From NCBI GenBank assembly GCA_964035545.1, contig OZ037765.1:22392495-22452494 (forward strand): a stretch of DNA of 60,000 bases, read 5' to 3'. Every line of letters begins with the position of its first letter. The stretch's first letter is position 1. The translations under genes and the position numbers were made by a program. The notes beneath the pieces were generated by a model. The model searched no databases. It was not told the DNA's origin and saw only the letters and a list, made by a program, of their open reading frames with translations. This DNA comes from Bugula neritina (lineage: Eukaryota > Bryozoa > Gymnolaemata > Cheilostomatida > Bugulidae). Below are positions 38,100 through 59,100 of the stretch, one piece after another.

Positions 38100-38674
38100 A
38101 TATTATATTGTGCACATAGATAAAACTGTTTTTGCTTAAAAAATAATTTAGCCAATTAATTTTAATGTTGAGCATAATTACTTAATTATGAGCATTTAAT
38201 GTAAATAACTGCATCCCCTAATATTTAGTTGATTCAGTAAAGTGCTCTTTATAGCAGTTATACAGGTTTCATCATTTGTTTGGCAATCAATTAAATATCA
38301 ATTATGATACACTAAGAATGTATTTTAGTCTGGAAGACTAGAAGTATTATTGCTGTCCTTTGCACAACATATAATTTTTGTATTCTCCATGTCAATTATA
38401 ACTACAACTTCTAAAAAATGAAAACAAATATGACTTGGCATAAAAATACGTTGATTTGGCGATAGCTGGGACAAATTTGGTTTTATCCAGCTTCGATTAA
38501 TTTCATCAATGCCTTGTAAAACATGGCTAAATGGGTATAAAAAACAAACCCTTCTTACTATAAAGGGCTAGAATTTCAAAGTGTGTCTTTACTTGGATTT
38601 TATTCTACCCATTTCATCTGCAAGACAAGATAAAGCCTAATACATGCATATGATGAGAGTTTTACTGTTGTAAC

Positions 38675-38809
38675 ATGGCCAACCTGCAGGTGAGAAAGAA
38701 AGTCTGGATGGACTATGTCCTGCAAAATGACGCAAGCCAGTACTCGGGTACTGTGGATATGAATTTAGATTTTGCACAGTTCCGATCCATTCTACACTTT
38801 TATTTTTGA
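38675..38809 (+). CDS. Unassigned 44-residue ORF
   Basis: ATG to TGA with a codon composition that stands out from the AT-rich spacer: MANLQVRKKVWMDYVLQNDA and then SQYSGTVDMNLDF. CTGCAG precedes GTGAG within it, so it could also mark an alternative terminal exon with its acceptor at 38690 or a donor after LQ. No family recognised; it may be a chance ORF or a fragment of an old gene. Confidence 0.25.
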   Translation: MANLQVRKKVWMDYVLQNDASQYSGTVDMNLDFAQFRSILHFYF

Positions 38810-39895
38810 CTACCTATTGAATTAGTTTTATCTTTATGACAAACTTTTTTTGCTTTATATAAAATTGTACTAAAGTTGAAAATTCAACAAATTTTTAGTA
38901 ATGTGATAGTTTATAAATATATATGCAATGAAAACTTTGATTTTTATCATAACTGGTTTAAACTTAACTTTTGATTATCATATGTTGCAATAATTGCATT
39001 TTAATTTTGTGTTTATTATGCTATAAATGATCTATGCTTGATACTGCACAAAATTTTGTTGATAAAATATATAAATAATATGAGATAACAGTAATTCATT
39101 AACATTTTATTACTGCCATTATGAAAACGCTATTAGTGTAAATTTAATAGTGGCACACAGCTGCCAATCATTTTGCTGTTTTCATGATCATAAGTTTTTT
39201 AAAAAATACATTTTTACAATAAAAAGGCTAAGGTACCATTACAATGCGAATAAAGACATAACAAAATTATATTTCATTGTAGAACATGTTTGCTAATATT
39301 ATGAGGACAATTGTTGTTTACAAGTGAAAATAAAATCTAGAGGATCCCAAGAAATCCTTTTTAGAACATATAAAATTAATTTTAATAGAGTAGCAATGAA
39401 TATGTAAACAAAACTATACTTTGAAAAGTAAGTGGAAATATTTTTCTCGATTGCAGCTGAATAATAATGTAATAAATTCAAGTAGACTGCAAAAAACAAC
39501 TATCAAATTTTTGACTAAATCTATTTACTTATCTACTTATAAGATCATTAAAAGTCATGCAAACCTAACTATTATTTATTGCAAAAGCATTCGCCTGATT
39601 ATAATGATGTTTGAGCCAACAACAAAAAGATTACACGCAGGAAATTTTACAAATATACATATTTTGCAACTCTTATGTTAATAAATACATGTAATTTCTC
39701 TAATTTTGACTAATATCAGATTTGGAAAGACTTTTAATCAGCATGAATGACCTTTGATATGTTACGAAAGAGAAGGATTACCTCAAGTCTGCAACAACTT
39801 AAGTTGTGTATTACAACAAATGTCATGCTATTTGTGTCCCAGTCTAAAATCAGCATCTCCACAAATCCTAACAATTCATGCATCGCTGAATATAC

Positions 39896-39903
39896 TATAT
39901 AAG
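39896..39903 (+). promoter_or_regulatory. TATA box of the P450 gene
   Basis: TATATAAG lies 93 bp before the ATG at 39996, which allows a start site near 39925-39930 and a 5' UTR of about 70 nt. It is in the expected orientation, and no competing gene is close. Confidence 0.55.
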
Positions 39904-39995
39904 CACAAGCACTAAACTATTTTGTATCATTTAAGAATAACAGAGCCAACATAGAACATCTACCACTGTGTTATTTTCAAGAATACTATTAGACT

Positions 39996-42900
39996 ATGTG
40001 GATCACATTTATATTGTTTAATATAATTTGCTTAATAATTATTCTAAAATCTGTGCTATCCTACTTGCTCAACATAAGAAAGCTGCCGAGGGGACCAATA
40101 CCTATTCCGTTCTATGGTAACAAGACCCCAAAAGATGTGCATCCTGGACTTTGTCAATGGTACAGTGATCTGCGAGATATGTATGGCGACATTTTTACAG
40201 TATATCATGGCTCAAAACCAACCATTGTGGGTATGTACATAATATTTTATTAAACTGCTCTTCTAGATATATAAATTGTGCAATAGCATATGTTGTTGAA
40301 TGTGCTATTTGCTTTAACTTGAACTTAAAAACATATGCATGTTTCTACTGTTATGTCTTTATAATCACTGGCTTGATAATTACTTGGTTAAATAAACACC
40401 AGCAGAGTACTGGTGCCCTAAAAAGCACCAGTAACATTGCTCTTGTGCAGCACTAAAACCTTCCAGCTATGTTTCCAGCATACAGTTTGGGACAAAGAGT
40501 TTGATTTTAACTTTAAATAAGAATCAGTTGCTATGACATCATACAAGAACTAAATATTAAATTTAATTTGTGTGACCAATAGAAAATTTTATTGATTATA
40601 TGAATTTAACAGAAATGACAATAAATTCAATAAAAATACTCTAGTAAAAACATTTTGCATTATCTGAGATCTTGAATATTTAAAACTGCAAAGCAAATAA
40701 TCTATATCAGGATTTCTACATTCTGTTCCATGCCTCATTCCGACAGTTTATATATTTATAATTTATAGTGAATGGATTTGATACAGTGAATGAACTGTTA
40801 ATAAACAATGGGAGTATTGTTCATACTAGACCTGAATCAGGAGTTCTGAGCTTTCTGCACGATGGTGCAGGTGAATAACTGCTTACTACTGTACAACTTA
40901 TAATAGTATAATCTTTATTCCAACAATAATATTCTAAGAAGTATAATAGTATTAAGAATTAGTTTGGTTGTCAATTTAAAACCATTCTGCAGCTATTTCA
41001 TAAAGTTACACATTATGCAGCAAATTAAGCAGCCATGCATGTTCTTCAGCATGTAACAGCCCAGTATAATATCTTCATTTTATCTAATATTTGTATTACT
41101 AATTTCTTATGCAATTTTTTAGGACTCGTTTGGAATAATAGCTCTTATAAAACTATCAGAAAAATATCCTCCATTGCTATGAAATCCTCAATTCACAGCT
41201 CTGAAGCAGATATAAACGAAAAAGTGAGTTTAAAATCTATAAGAATGCAGCAATAACCTACAGGACATGCATTATATTTGGTAATACATACAATAACAAT
41301 AACTTTAGTCTTACTACTTTGTTAAATAATCTATAACAAGCTTAGCCATATTGATTTATTTGTATTTTTGTTGTACAAAACTTGCAAAAATGTTGTAAAA
41401 TTGCAGCTAAGAGAAGTTCTGAAGGGGTTTGAAGGCTGTGTGATTGATTTATCTAACCCTTTAAAAAACTTGGTCTCTGATAACATTTGCCAACTGATAT
41501 TTGGAGAAGAAAATAAAGAGGTTAGTTTTATTACATTTTTATTTCCAGTTTGCTATAAACCTTAGTGTTAATAAACAAAACTAAAAAACTTTTGCTGTAA
41601 ATTTCAGTCATGGCTGACACAAATTAAGTTACGGGTCAATTGTATGACTTTTGTTACAAATTAGGCAGTAAACACAGCAAAGTGCAGAAAGAGAGAGAGC
41701 TGGTGACGCCATCACTACTGCAACTACTCTTATCACCAATTGGTGTACAAAATGCTTATATCTATGCCAATTAGCTGAAACCTTTTGGCAAATTTTGAGG
41801 CAAGGTCAATAAATGTTGTTATAAAAACATTTATTTTTTTTGTTTTTAGAAGTTTGGCAAAATAATGGAGCTGCATTTTGGATCCTTACAGCTACTGGGG
41901 GTGAATAAAGTCGACAGTATCATAAGACTGCCTTTCCTTAAGTATTTACCAGGCTTTAGCTCTAACTGGAAAGAAAGCATTGAATACAAAAACAAGTTTA
42001 AAGGTTATATGGGCGAGGTATGTATCTATATTTGTGAAACTACCTGTAATAAACTACTTTGGAATTTATTGTTTTCAGCTTTGATTGCAGATCACTTAAA
42101 ATATTTTTTATTTACATGAAATTAAAATCTTATTCTTGCAGATTTTGCAGGAGCAAACACGACAATTTACTAGTGACAAGATTTGTGAAAACTTTTTTGA
42201 TACCTTTATAAGGCACAAGCAGACACAAAAAACTAACCAACTTGGTGGTAAGTAATTGCATCACAGGTTTTATTTTATAACAAAATGTCTCTTATGGTAC
42301 ATAATAAATCAAACTATTAAACATTTGTCATCTCTTGTGAGGTCTTTTCACGATGTTTATCTAACACATGGAGATGAAACTTCGTACTGCTGTACAGTTT
42401 CTGAAACTTGTGAAAATGTTGCCAAGTCCTGAATAATAATTAGGCAGGCAGTAATGCCTATTACTCTATAATTTACAGTTGAAGACTGTTTTGCCACAGT
42501 AATGCAGCTTATGCTAGCTGGTATGGATGCAGTTCATGGAAGTCTAATGTGGCTCTTCTTATACATCACCATAGACACCTCTGTGCAACAAAAAATGATA
42601 GAAGAAATTATTTCTGAAATTGGTAAGCAATGAATATTGTTTTACCATAACATATATGGGCTATGCTATCTTAATTTTTTTCATTGATATAATGGAGAGT
42701 TGTTAAAAAACTCTTAAAATGTGTAATTGTTATATAGTATGCATCTGGAATAAATCAAGATTTCAGTATACATTAAGAATATATTTGACAATTTAAATAC
42801 TGTTGACTAAAAGAAGATGAGCACTATGTGTATGAGAAACACTTTTTTATTGTTGGAGTTGTTATCAAAATACAAATCATAATCAGAATCTGATTATGGA

Positions 42901-43583
42901 CTTTGCAACAATTGGTAGGATTAGAGACGAGGCCAAGGCAGAAGCATATGAGCTCATTACCTTACTGCATGGCAGTCATCTACGAGACTTTGAGAATAAG
43001 CAATGTGGCCTTCACTTCCTTGCCCTATACCAACCAGGAGACTGTAACTATAAAGGGAACAACAATACCTGCCAACTCATCCATCATTGTCAACCTTGTG
43101 TCAATAAATAAAGACCCAGTCACTTTTCCGGAGCCTGAAAAATTTTTACCAGATCGATTTGTTGACAAAGATGGAAACCTGCAGAACATCACTCAGTTTG
43201 CACCCTTTTCAATCGGTAAGTTCTAACAAGTTTTAAACAGCTGCTTGTCTTAACTTGTTCAAGATATCATTTCATCAATCATTTCATTGCCACTGCACCA
43301 ATTTGTCAAGTAAATATCTGCCATTTTAGTTATGTTATAGTGTGCACTAGTTGGCTGTTCATTATGTGTTCAACCATTTATAGGTAGAAGAGCTTGTTTG
43401 GGGGAGGCTTTCTCAAAAGCTGGGATATTTACTGCTATGGTCACAGTCCTGCAGAAGTATGAACTGTGTGCTGTAGAAGGAGAAGCCTATGAGACCAAGC
43501 CAATGATGGGCTTCCTAAGTACCCCTCCGCCTTACAAACTTTTACTTAAATCTAGAACAAGCAGCACTACCTCACAAGAGTAG
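39996..43583 (+). CDS. Cytochrome P450, CYP2-clan type, complete
   Basis: Membrane-anchored haem-thiolate mono-oxygenase type. Exons: 39996-40230, 40769-40870, 41123-41223, 41407-41520, 41850-42017, 42142-42247, 42479-42622, 42919-43215, 43384-43583. Phases match; 488 residues, normal for the family, and nine exons as in vertebrate CYP2 genes. Seen: N-terminal hydrophobic anchor (residues 1-27), proline-rich hinge LPRGPIPIPFYGN, C-helix Trp and Arg (W-x8-R), K-helix ETLR (ExxR), PDRF and the haem loop FSIGRRACLG with its cysteine ligand. The I-helix reads AGMDAVHGSL where AGxET/DT is usual, so the oxygen-activating Thr is missing. The substrate cannot be told. The second AG before exon 8 (TTGGTAG) is used because it keeps the frame. 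The last exon runs tail to tail with IGBP1. Confidence 0.92.
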
Positions 43584-43826
43584 TTGACAAGTTATAAAAT
43601 ATAATTTATTAAATTATATCATAGCCAAAGGCTTAAGAGAAACTCTGTGAGAAGATAATTATATAGTACAATATTGTATTATTCAATATCTAAATGCAGT
43701 TGAGTGATGATATAAAAGGATAATCACAATGTAAAAGAATGCCACATGCTGGAAATTTAATTTGAACCATTAGGTTTTTTTTTAAAAAGTTGTTGATTTT
43801 CTTCATAGCTCTAAGTATTGAACAAA
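43584..43826. other. Convergent 3' spacer between P450 and IGBP1
   Basis: Only 243 bp separate the two stop codons, so the 3' UTRs probably overlap. It holds an overlapping pair of polyadenylation-like hexamers at 43605-43613. Confidence 0.6.
43605..43613. terminator. Overlapping polyadenylation hexamers for convergent genes
   Basis: On the plus strand ATTAAA (43608-43613), 25 bp after the P450 stop. On the minus strand AATAAA (43610-43605), about 217 bp after the IGBP1 stop. A minus-strand ATTAAA near 43757 is a closer alternative for IGBP1. Confidence 0.4.
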
Positions 43827-52147
<8,321 letters not shown>

Positions 52148-52352
52148 GACTAGTATAATTCAAAAACAGTAATTACATTTATGAAAACATCTTTAAAATA
52201 TGCTGAGAGATAGAATTTGAAATTCGCTGAAATGTTCATGCAGGAAAAACCATAGCGGATTAAAAGGAAATGTACATTAGCCTTGACCCGATAGTGCAGG
52301 CTATGCAATAGCAGTAGCAAAGTATCATCATCAAAATTGTAGACGAAGTGTA

Positions 52353-52550
52353 ATGAGAAAAGACTATAAACAAGAAGCGATAATTTCTAAAAGCGTGTTA
52401 CACAGTGGTGAAGTCACGTGCTTCTGTTATGGTGATGTTCATCCGGGTATTTGCATATCTGCTCAGCGAAACCCAACAGCTGCAAATATAGTTTCAACAA
52501 CAAAACCTGGATTCTGTTTGCAAATCGGTACCACAATTAATTTCTATTAA
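52353..52550 (+). CDS. Unassigned 65-residue ORF divergent from IGBP1
   Basis: ATG to TAA, 206 bp from the IGBP1 start on the other strand. It is less AT-rich than its flanks and its composition is protein-like (SGEVTCFCYGDVHPGICISA). A possible donor (ATCG|GTACCA) lies near 52529. Could be a short first exon driven by a shared bidirectional promoter. I do not recognise a family. Confidence 0.3.
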   Translation: MRKDYKQEAIISKSVLHSGEVTCFCYGDVHPGICISAQRNPTAANIVSTTKPGFCLQIGTTINFY

Positions 52551-53213
52551 TTTTTTACACCCTCTGTTGTAAACTGTTTGAAATCATAATATGTATTAAA
52601 ATCTAATTTATTTAATATCAAATGCTCGGGGGAAGAACAAAGTGTAACAGTAATGTCGAGAACATCAAGGACAAGTTCAACATGAACCTGAAGTTCAAGT
52701 TGAACATCCCGAGAGTCCGACGCTGTCTCTAGTCTAGGGCTAGGCCTAGTTATATAACTAACTAACTAACTCCTAATAGTTAATACTCATCTCATCACTA
52801 TGAATAAGTCTGTTGGGCAATGATTAAGGAGTTGAACTTAAATGTAAATTAAGTATTACTTGACTATTAGTATTACATTTACTGTAAGTGTATTACTATT
52901 TCAAGTATTTGTATTGGTGTCAACCTGAGCTCTTAAAGTTAAACAGTAACACTAACAGTAACACAGAACAGTAACAAAATTTAATATTGATATATTTTAA
53001 TTTATAATTATTAAATTTGAAATATTATCACTATTAGCTTTAGCCTGTATTATTTAAATAAGTTTGTAAGTGATAGCTACCAAACTTGCGCTACAGTACG
53101 GGGCCCATATCCTTACTCATTCACCTGTAGTTTTACTTTGTCTTTTGCTTTTAGAGTGAGTGTCTGACTCTGTCATTGTCATTGTGAATTTCGCTATTAT
53201 AATTATATTTGTA

Positions 53214-53440
53214 GTGATTATCATTATGATAATCATAATCATTATGATTATGGCTATGGTAATTTTAATTAGTCAGAGTTGTCATAATCATTTAAACAAG
53301 AACTTGCTGTAGCAATAAATCTAAAACCTATAAGATTAAGTACAACTACAAGTAATAGTATAATAAATCAAAATGCAATCTACTAAATCCATGGTATTGG
53401 TAATCATAATCATAATGATGATCATAATGATTACTTTAAA
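53214..53440. repeat. ATCAT/ATGAT palindromic clusters
   Basis: Two clusters (about 53214-53260 and 53395-53440) of mixed ATCAT, ATGAT and ATAAT words that read similarly on both strands, for example GATTATCATTATGATAATC. Could form short cruciforms; probably slippage products. Confidence 0.6.
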
Positions 53441-56155
53441 CTTTTCCTTCAGGTTTTAGTAATTATAATTTTAAATTTATAATATCTTTCAAATAAATAG
53501 TTATGACTCTAAGTATAAATTTAGCAATGTTCATTAATGTTTATACTTTCTGTTACTGTTGGTATCCTGGAAGTTATACAGTTATTCATGGTTATTTATT
53601 AGCTTACTCTTTAGTTACAGTAGGAATTAAAATTCATCTTACAACACAGATTCAGTTAATTATTAATAGTACTTATACTTATAGGTAATGTTATATTCAT
53701 GCTGATAGTATTAGAGTATTCATAGAGCATTGAGTGATATGCCATATGAATATTCATATTTATATTACCCTATACCTATAAATAAAATAGATGAGCATAG
53801 TGTAAAACTACTAGTATTAGTAACACTGTTAAGTTTTGATTTTATACGATAAAAATATTCAGTAACTGTAGCTGGCCAAGAGTATGGTGTCGACTTAGCA
53901 TAGTAACCAAATTTGATCAGAGCTTCTTATAATGTTTTTATTTGTGATGACTTGCCTCACAATATAAGATTTAATTATCTTTATTAATATAGTTTCAGCT
54001 ATCTCATATTACAAATTACCTCTAGGGATTTAAGTTTTGCAAGCATTATTTGTTTTTATGAAAATATAGATTAAAAAGGAATAATCTTTTAAAAAATTAA
54101 TGATTAATACTTTTGAGTAGAAAATATTAGCAAAAAACATGTTCTAATCTTAATTTGACTACTTCCTTACTCATCCTGTAGTATTAACTCACTTAAAAAT
54201 GTCAAAATTAGGATTTTGTTCCTATTAATTTTTCAGTTGATAATGGCTAACTATTGCTATAGTAGGTGTGCACACTTGGTGTCTGTAATCATTAATGTCA
54301 ATAAATTGAAGTTAATGATGCTCATAATCAAAGGGGTCAAATAATGGAAGGTTAATAGCAAGATCTGATAACAAGCTGGATCATTCTAGGTTTCATAATC
54401 CTATTGATAACTATTATAGTAATAACTATAGTAGTAAAATAAAAGACCAGAGTTTGATAATTTGTAATGTTAATGCCTAATATCGTGCAAAAATTAAACT
54501 CTCAAAGTCAAAATAATCACCAATTGTATAATCTATGCACTGAAGGTAAATTTTGAAGATTGTGACATTGGAAATAAATTGTTGGAATTAATATTGCTAT
54601 TCAACATGGTCATAAGTTCCCACACAACAAGTATATAGATATATGTAAAAGCAATGCTTAACTGGTGTTTATATGTATGGTATTATTACGATTATTATTT
54701 ATCAATTTCTAGTACCCATTGAATGCAAGTTACGAGAATATACTAGTTAGGTATTATAATGTTATTCAAGTCAAAACCCTTAGGGCTCTATCATAGTTAA
54801 AATGTGTAGCTAATATTCTTGTAATCAAACTTTTAGTACATCAGCAAAAATATAATCATTGTTGATTGACAAATTAAAAGATATTTTAGTATAAATTAAA
54901 TTATTATCAGTTTGTTCCATAAGTTGTTTGGATTTAAAGGATTTTTCGTCTATATTTATGACAACGATTAATTTATACTTTTAATGGTATCCTTGTTATG
55001 AGAAACAATTTTAATATGTCTATTAGTTATTGATTTAAATATTGGTTATTGGTCAGAGAGTGGGACATTTCTGTCAATAACTGTGACTTATTTGATTTAG
55101 TCACTAGCACCATCTTTACATTGTGCTTACATGAAGTACCCCTCTGATGCCATTTTCTCATCAAATCATTTCAGTTGCTTTTTTTAAAAAAACTGATGAA
55201 TTTAAAAAACAACGTTTATTGATTTGGTTGAAAGAGTTGATTGTTGGTTGCCTGGTTTTTTTTAAGTAACTTGACTTACAAAAAATACATTTGAATGAGT
55301 TTCATTTTTAGATACAAGAGATAAAAACATTCGAAAATTACTTTACTGTCTTTACCCACATGCCCCAGTGTGCTGCAAAACTCTAACAGTCTTTGCCAGC
55401 CAACAGGGCTGAAAAAAACTAAAATACATGTACTGTTTGTACTGGCTAGCGAAACCAAATTTGCTTGCATCAGTAAATGTTTTTACTGATGCACAAAAAG
55501 TTAAATTTATAAAATATTCTAATTTTGTGACATAAATTTATGAATAATTCAGCTCCTAGAGTTTATGAAGTACCACAGAACATTTTTAGAATAGAATGGC
55601 TCATTTTCCTTTCCCAGTAAACCATTTGTAGCTATAGCTATCAAGTTCTACAAACAATTATGTTGAATCACAGAATGCAAATATTATTTAAGGCTAAATT
55701 AAATAAAAGTAATGGCTTCAAAAGGTTATTGTTTTTTTAAGGGAAACAGTATAATGCATGCAAAACTAGCTGCAGCAGTTTCATTAGGTATTGGATGCTC
55801 AATTAACCAGTATGGATACCATTCATAACTATTCCGATATATTACTTAGCAATGTTATTTAACTTTTCCTGTGGTGTATTCAACTAATGGTCATAAATAT
55901 TAACATAGTAGGTGGCTGTTCAACTTCATATCTTATTGGTTTTTCTATCGCTTGTAGGAACCTATCACTGGGTGGTAACTTGATTGGATAGATATTACCG
56001 ATATCTGTTTTGATACGAATTGTGATGGAGTTCCTCTAGCAGCCATGTTGTTTCCGAGAAAGTCGAGACCGCCAGTTTAAAGAAGCTTTGGGGTCAACTA
56101 ATTGGGTTGTCCACATAGTGCTTGTGAGGCTGTCCTGTGCCAACTGGACAGCACG

Positions 56156-59100
56156 ATGATGGAGCTGTACATAGAAACACTAACTGGTGCTGCATTTGAA
56201 CTCAGAGTCTCTCCATTTGAAAGTATCCAGTCAGTCAAAGCAAAGATTCAGAGACTGGAAGGTGAGCTAGTTAGTTGACATGTGTTGCAAGCTAATTTTC
56301 AATATACGAGGCTAATGCATCTCTATTAGTTGACTACTAGTGTTGGACTTTCACAAATCAAACAACATCGGAAAAGGAAGCTTTTGTATCATGAAAATCA
56401 GAGGCACAAACTAACAGTGAGTTGTATCAAAAGGTAAAGTTTTGTAAAAAAATAGTGAACAGTGATTTTTTAGTGGTGAAAAAATAAGGGGCAATCCAGA
56501 ATTTTGAAAAATGAAAAATTTCAACTCTTTGCTTTATAAAGTTATAATAACCCTCACTTTTTGAGCATATGCTAGTGATACATGTTTTTAAAAGAATGTT
56601 TTAGCATCTTGCTTAGTGAGAACCATTATTTTCTCTATCTCCGAACATATACAACACTCACTTCATGCTATGTCACAGGTATTCCCATTAGTCAGCAGCA
56701 TTTGATATGGCAAACCATGGAGCTGGACGATGAGTATTGTCTTCATGATTATGATATTCACAGTGGTGCCACTCTGAAACTTGTTCTGGCAATGAGAGGA
56801 GGTCCCATAAACACTCGTAGAGGTACTTCCTATTTCTATCTAACCTCAGAGTTGTCTGTTTATTAGCTTCGTAAGGGCTGTATGTATTGCTGAGCTGGTT
56901 TATAGATATTGAACTTACACAGTGGTAGACCACCCATTATGCTCCGCAAACCTGTTGCAACTAACTAACTAACTAACTGGTGAAGGAAAATCTGCACATA
57001 TAATTTGCAGTATTAAATTTCTCTGTGATCGTTTCTCTTTGTAACATACTGGTGCATTTAACAGGACTACAAATGGCAGGTCAGGTGTAGATGCACTGAA
57101 AACTCCTCATACCATATTTCATGTTATAGGCTTGACTGATTGTGTAACTGGTCATATGCATGTCAGTTGTACAATCATCAATAACAACAATTTCTTTACC
57201 AATCCTATGCCTGTATACAGTTGCAGGGATAATGTCAAAACTACGCTGGGGTCCGGTCTACTTATGTAACGTGATTTGTATGGAAATTAGATCGATCAAG
57301 TGTGCTGTACTAGCAGATATATATAATTGACCTGGTTACAGTAACTATAACTAAAGAGTTTTATTCAATGCAGCATTAGCTATACAAAGGCAACAATTCT
57401 CTTGCCTTTTGACTGTTTCTTCTCATAATTTACTCGCTATTTTCCTACTAGTCTACGCTTTGCTGATGTTTAAGTTGTCACCCTTTCATCATAATTGAGC
57501 TGCAAAATGTATAAACAGAAAAAGTTATTTAGTCATATGAATTGCTCAATGATTTAATGTTTTTATTGCTACAAGTTCAAAGCTGTTGATAGATACAGTA
57601 TAGCATAACGCTAATGGATAATAATGTCCTGTGTATATTGTTTAGTCATCATTATAAGTAAAAAATATCTACAATAAAGCCCTTCATGCACTAGCAGTAC
57701 AAGCATGAATATTTATATCCTAACATTGCAGTGCCCATTGAAGACTCCTCTCTTGTGGAGTACATGGAGTCAACACCAGACGAGCTAATAGACAAGTTGC
57801 CAGGAAGTAATCGTCAGGTCACGTTGCTTGTGTTTAGAGAAGGTGATCAGCTAAACTTCTTCCGGGTTGTTGATCGAGGTGATGGCACCCTCACTCCACT
57901 CTCGGAGTCGCTCAGGTGTGTTCCTGTTTAATCATTCAAGTCTGTTGCTCCTAGTGTCAGACTGGCCTTAGTAAATCTAAGGCCATATAAAGCGGAATTG
58001 AAAATCCGCTGCGGGAGTTATCTGCCCCACACAATACGTTGCTAGACAGAGATAAACTCAGGTGATCAATTGTATTTGCCAATGGTTTTACTGCCCTTGT
58101 ATAAATTGTTTCATTTTAAAATCTCACCATAATGGAAACTTTTTCCAGTATGTTTTCAGTATTTTAACCGCATTGAATTCGCACAAAAAACCTTAGCAGT
58201 GTGTGCAGAACTTTGCTCTATGTGGCCCTAGTTTAAGTTGTCTCTTTTTTGGCCTTTTGTTTATTTTTTCAATTGCATTGTGACTGAGTCTTTGAAGCTT
58301 AAAGTAAGTGACACAATGCTTAAACAAACTGTTGAATTTGTTAATGAGTTGTCTCCCCAATGATGGTGTTGTGATTTGAAATCACTACACAGGGTTTAGC
58401 AGCGATTCACCATGAGTGTTATTGTAGCGCTGCTTCTATGTACAACATGTACGACGAGGAAGAGGACCCTGAGAGTGGTGACAAGGAGAGGCTGGAGGAG
58501 AACGCTAGGATAAAAGAGAAAATGAGTTCTTTAAGAAAGCAGATGGACAATTTAAACATATCTAAAAAGGTACTTTAAGAGTGTACAAGATGAGTATGCT
58601 CTGTCACGAATCTAACACCGACTTGTTTGTTATGAACAGGCACTTGTTTAGATGTCCTGTTGAAAGTTCATGTTGTGATATTTTAGTCATAAAACAATGC
58701 GAGACATGTTGTACGGTATTCGTGTTATATATATGATGGAAATAGTTTGTCGTTACTTTACTGTAGAGTAAGAGTGCAGCTCCCGTGTCAGCTGCCACTT
58801 CCTCCTCCAATCCCTCCCGTCTTCAAGCTGTCCACAGCTCGCCAACCACCTCTCTAAACAGAAACTTATGTCTTCCTCCTGTGATAACACAAAAGTCTGT
58901 GGGCCTACACCCGTCTATCGAAGAACATTCTTATGCTACAAATAAATCACAATCCGCTCATACATCAACCCTTACAGAGTTAACCATTCCTCATCCACCT
59001 GCAGAGAGCCGTTCTTCCAAACAAGAGCTGTCTCAAAGACTGCATCATACTAACTTACTCACCACCCCTCATGTGCCAGCCAGCGGTGTCCCTGTTGGTT

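Larger units (their letters stand above)
37697..39995. other. Intergenic region, MPRIP 3' end to P450 promoter
   Basis: Very AT-rich, about 2.3 kb. It contains the probable MPRIP polyadenylation signal (38094), an unassigned 45-codon ORF (38675-38809) and a TATA box before the P450. No other gene is supported. Confidence 0.6.
52148..56155. other. Divergent intergenic region between IGBP1 and ZFAND4
   Basis: About 4 kb. Next to IGBP1 lies an unassigned 65-residue ORF (52353-52550). The middle is AT-rich with cryptic simple sequence (52740-53830), a CTAA run near 52760 and ATCAT/ATGAT palindromic clusters at 53214-53260 and 53395-53440. The last about 200 bp before 56156 is more GC-balanced and is the likely ZFAND4 promoter/5' UTR; no TATA box is clear. 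Confidence 0.5.

Noticed and set aside
53503-53688. 61-residue ORF in the IGBP1-ZFAND4 spacer
   Set aside because: Composition (Tyr, Ile, Thr, Leu) follows the surrounding TAN-rich simple sequence; no splice or start support.
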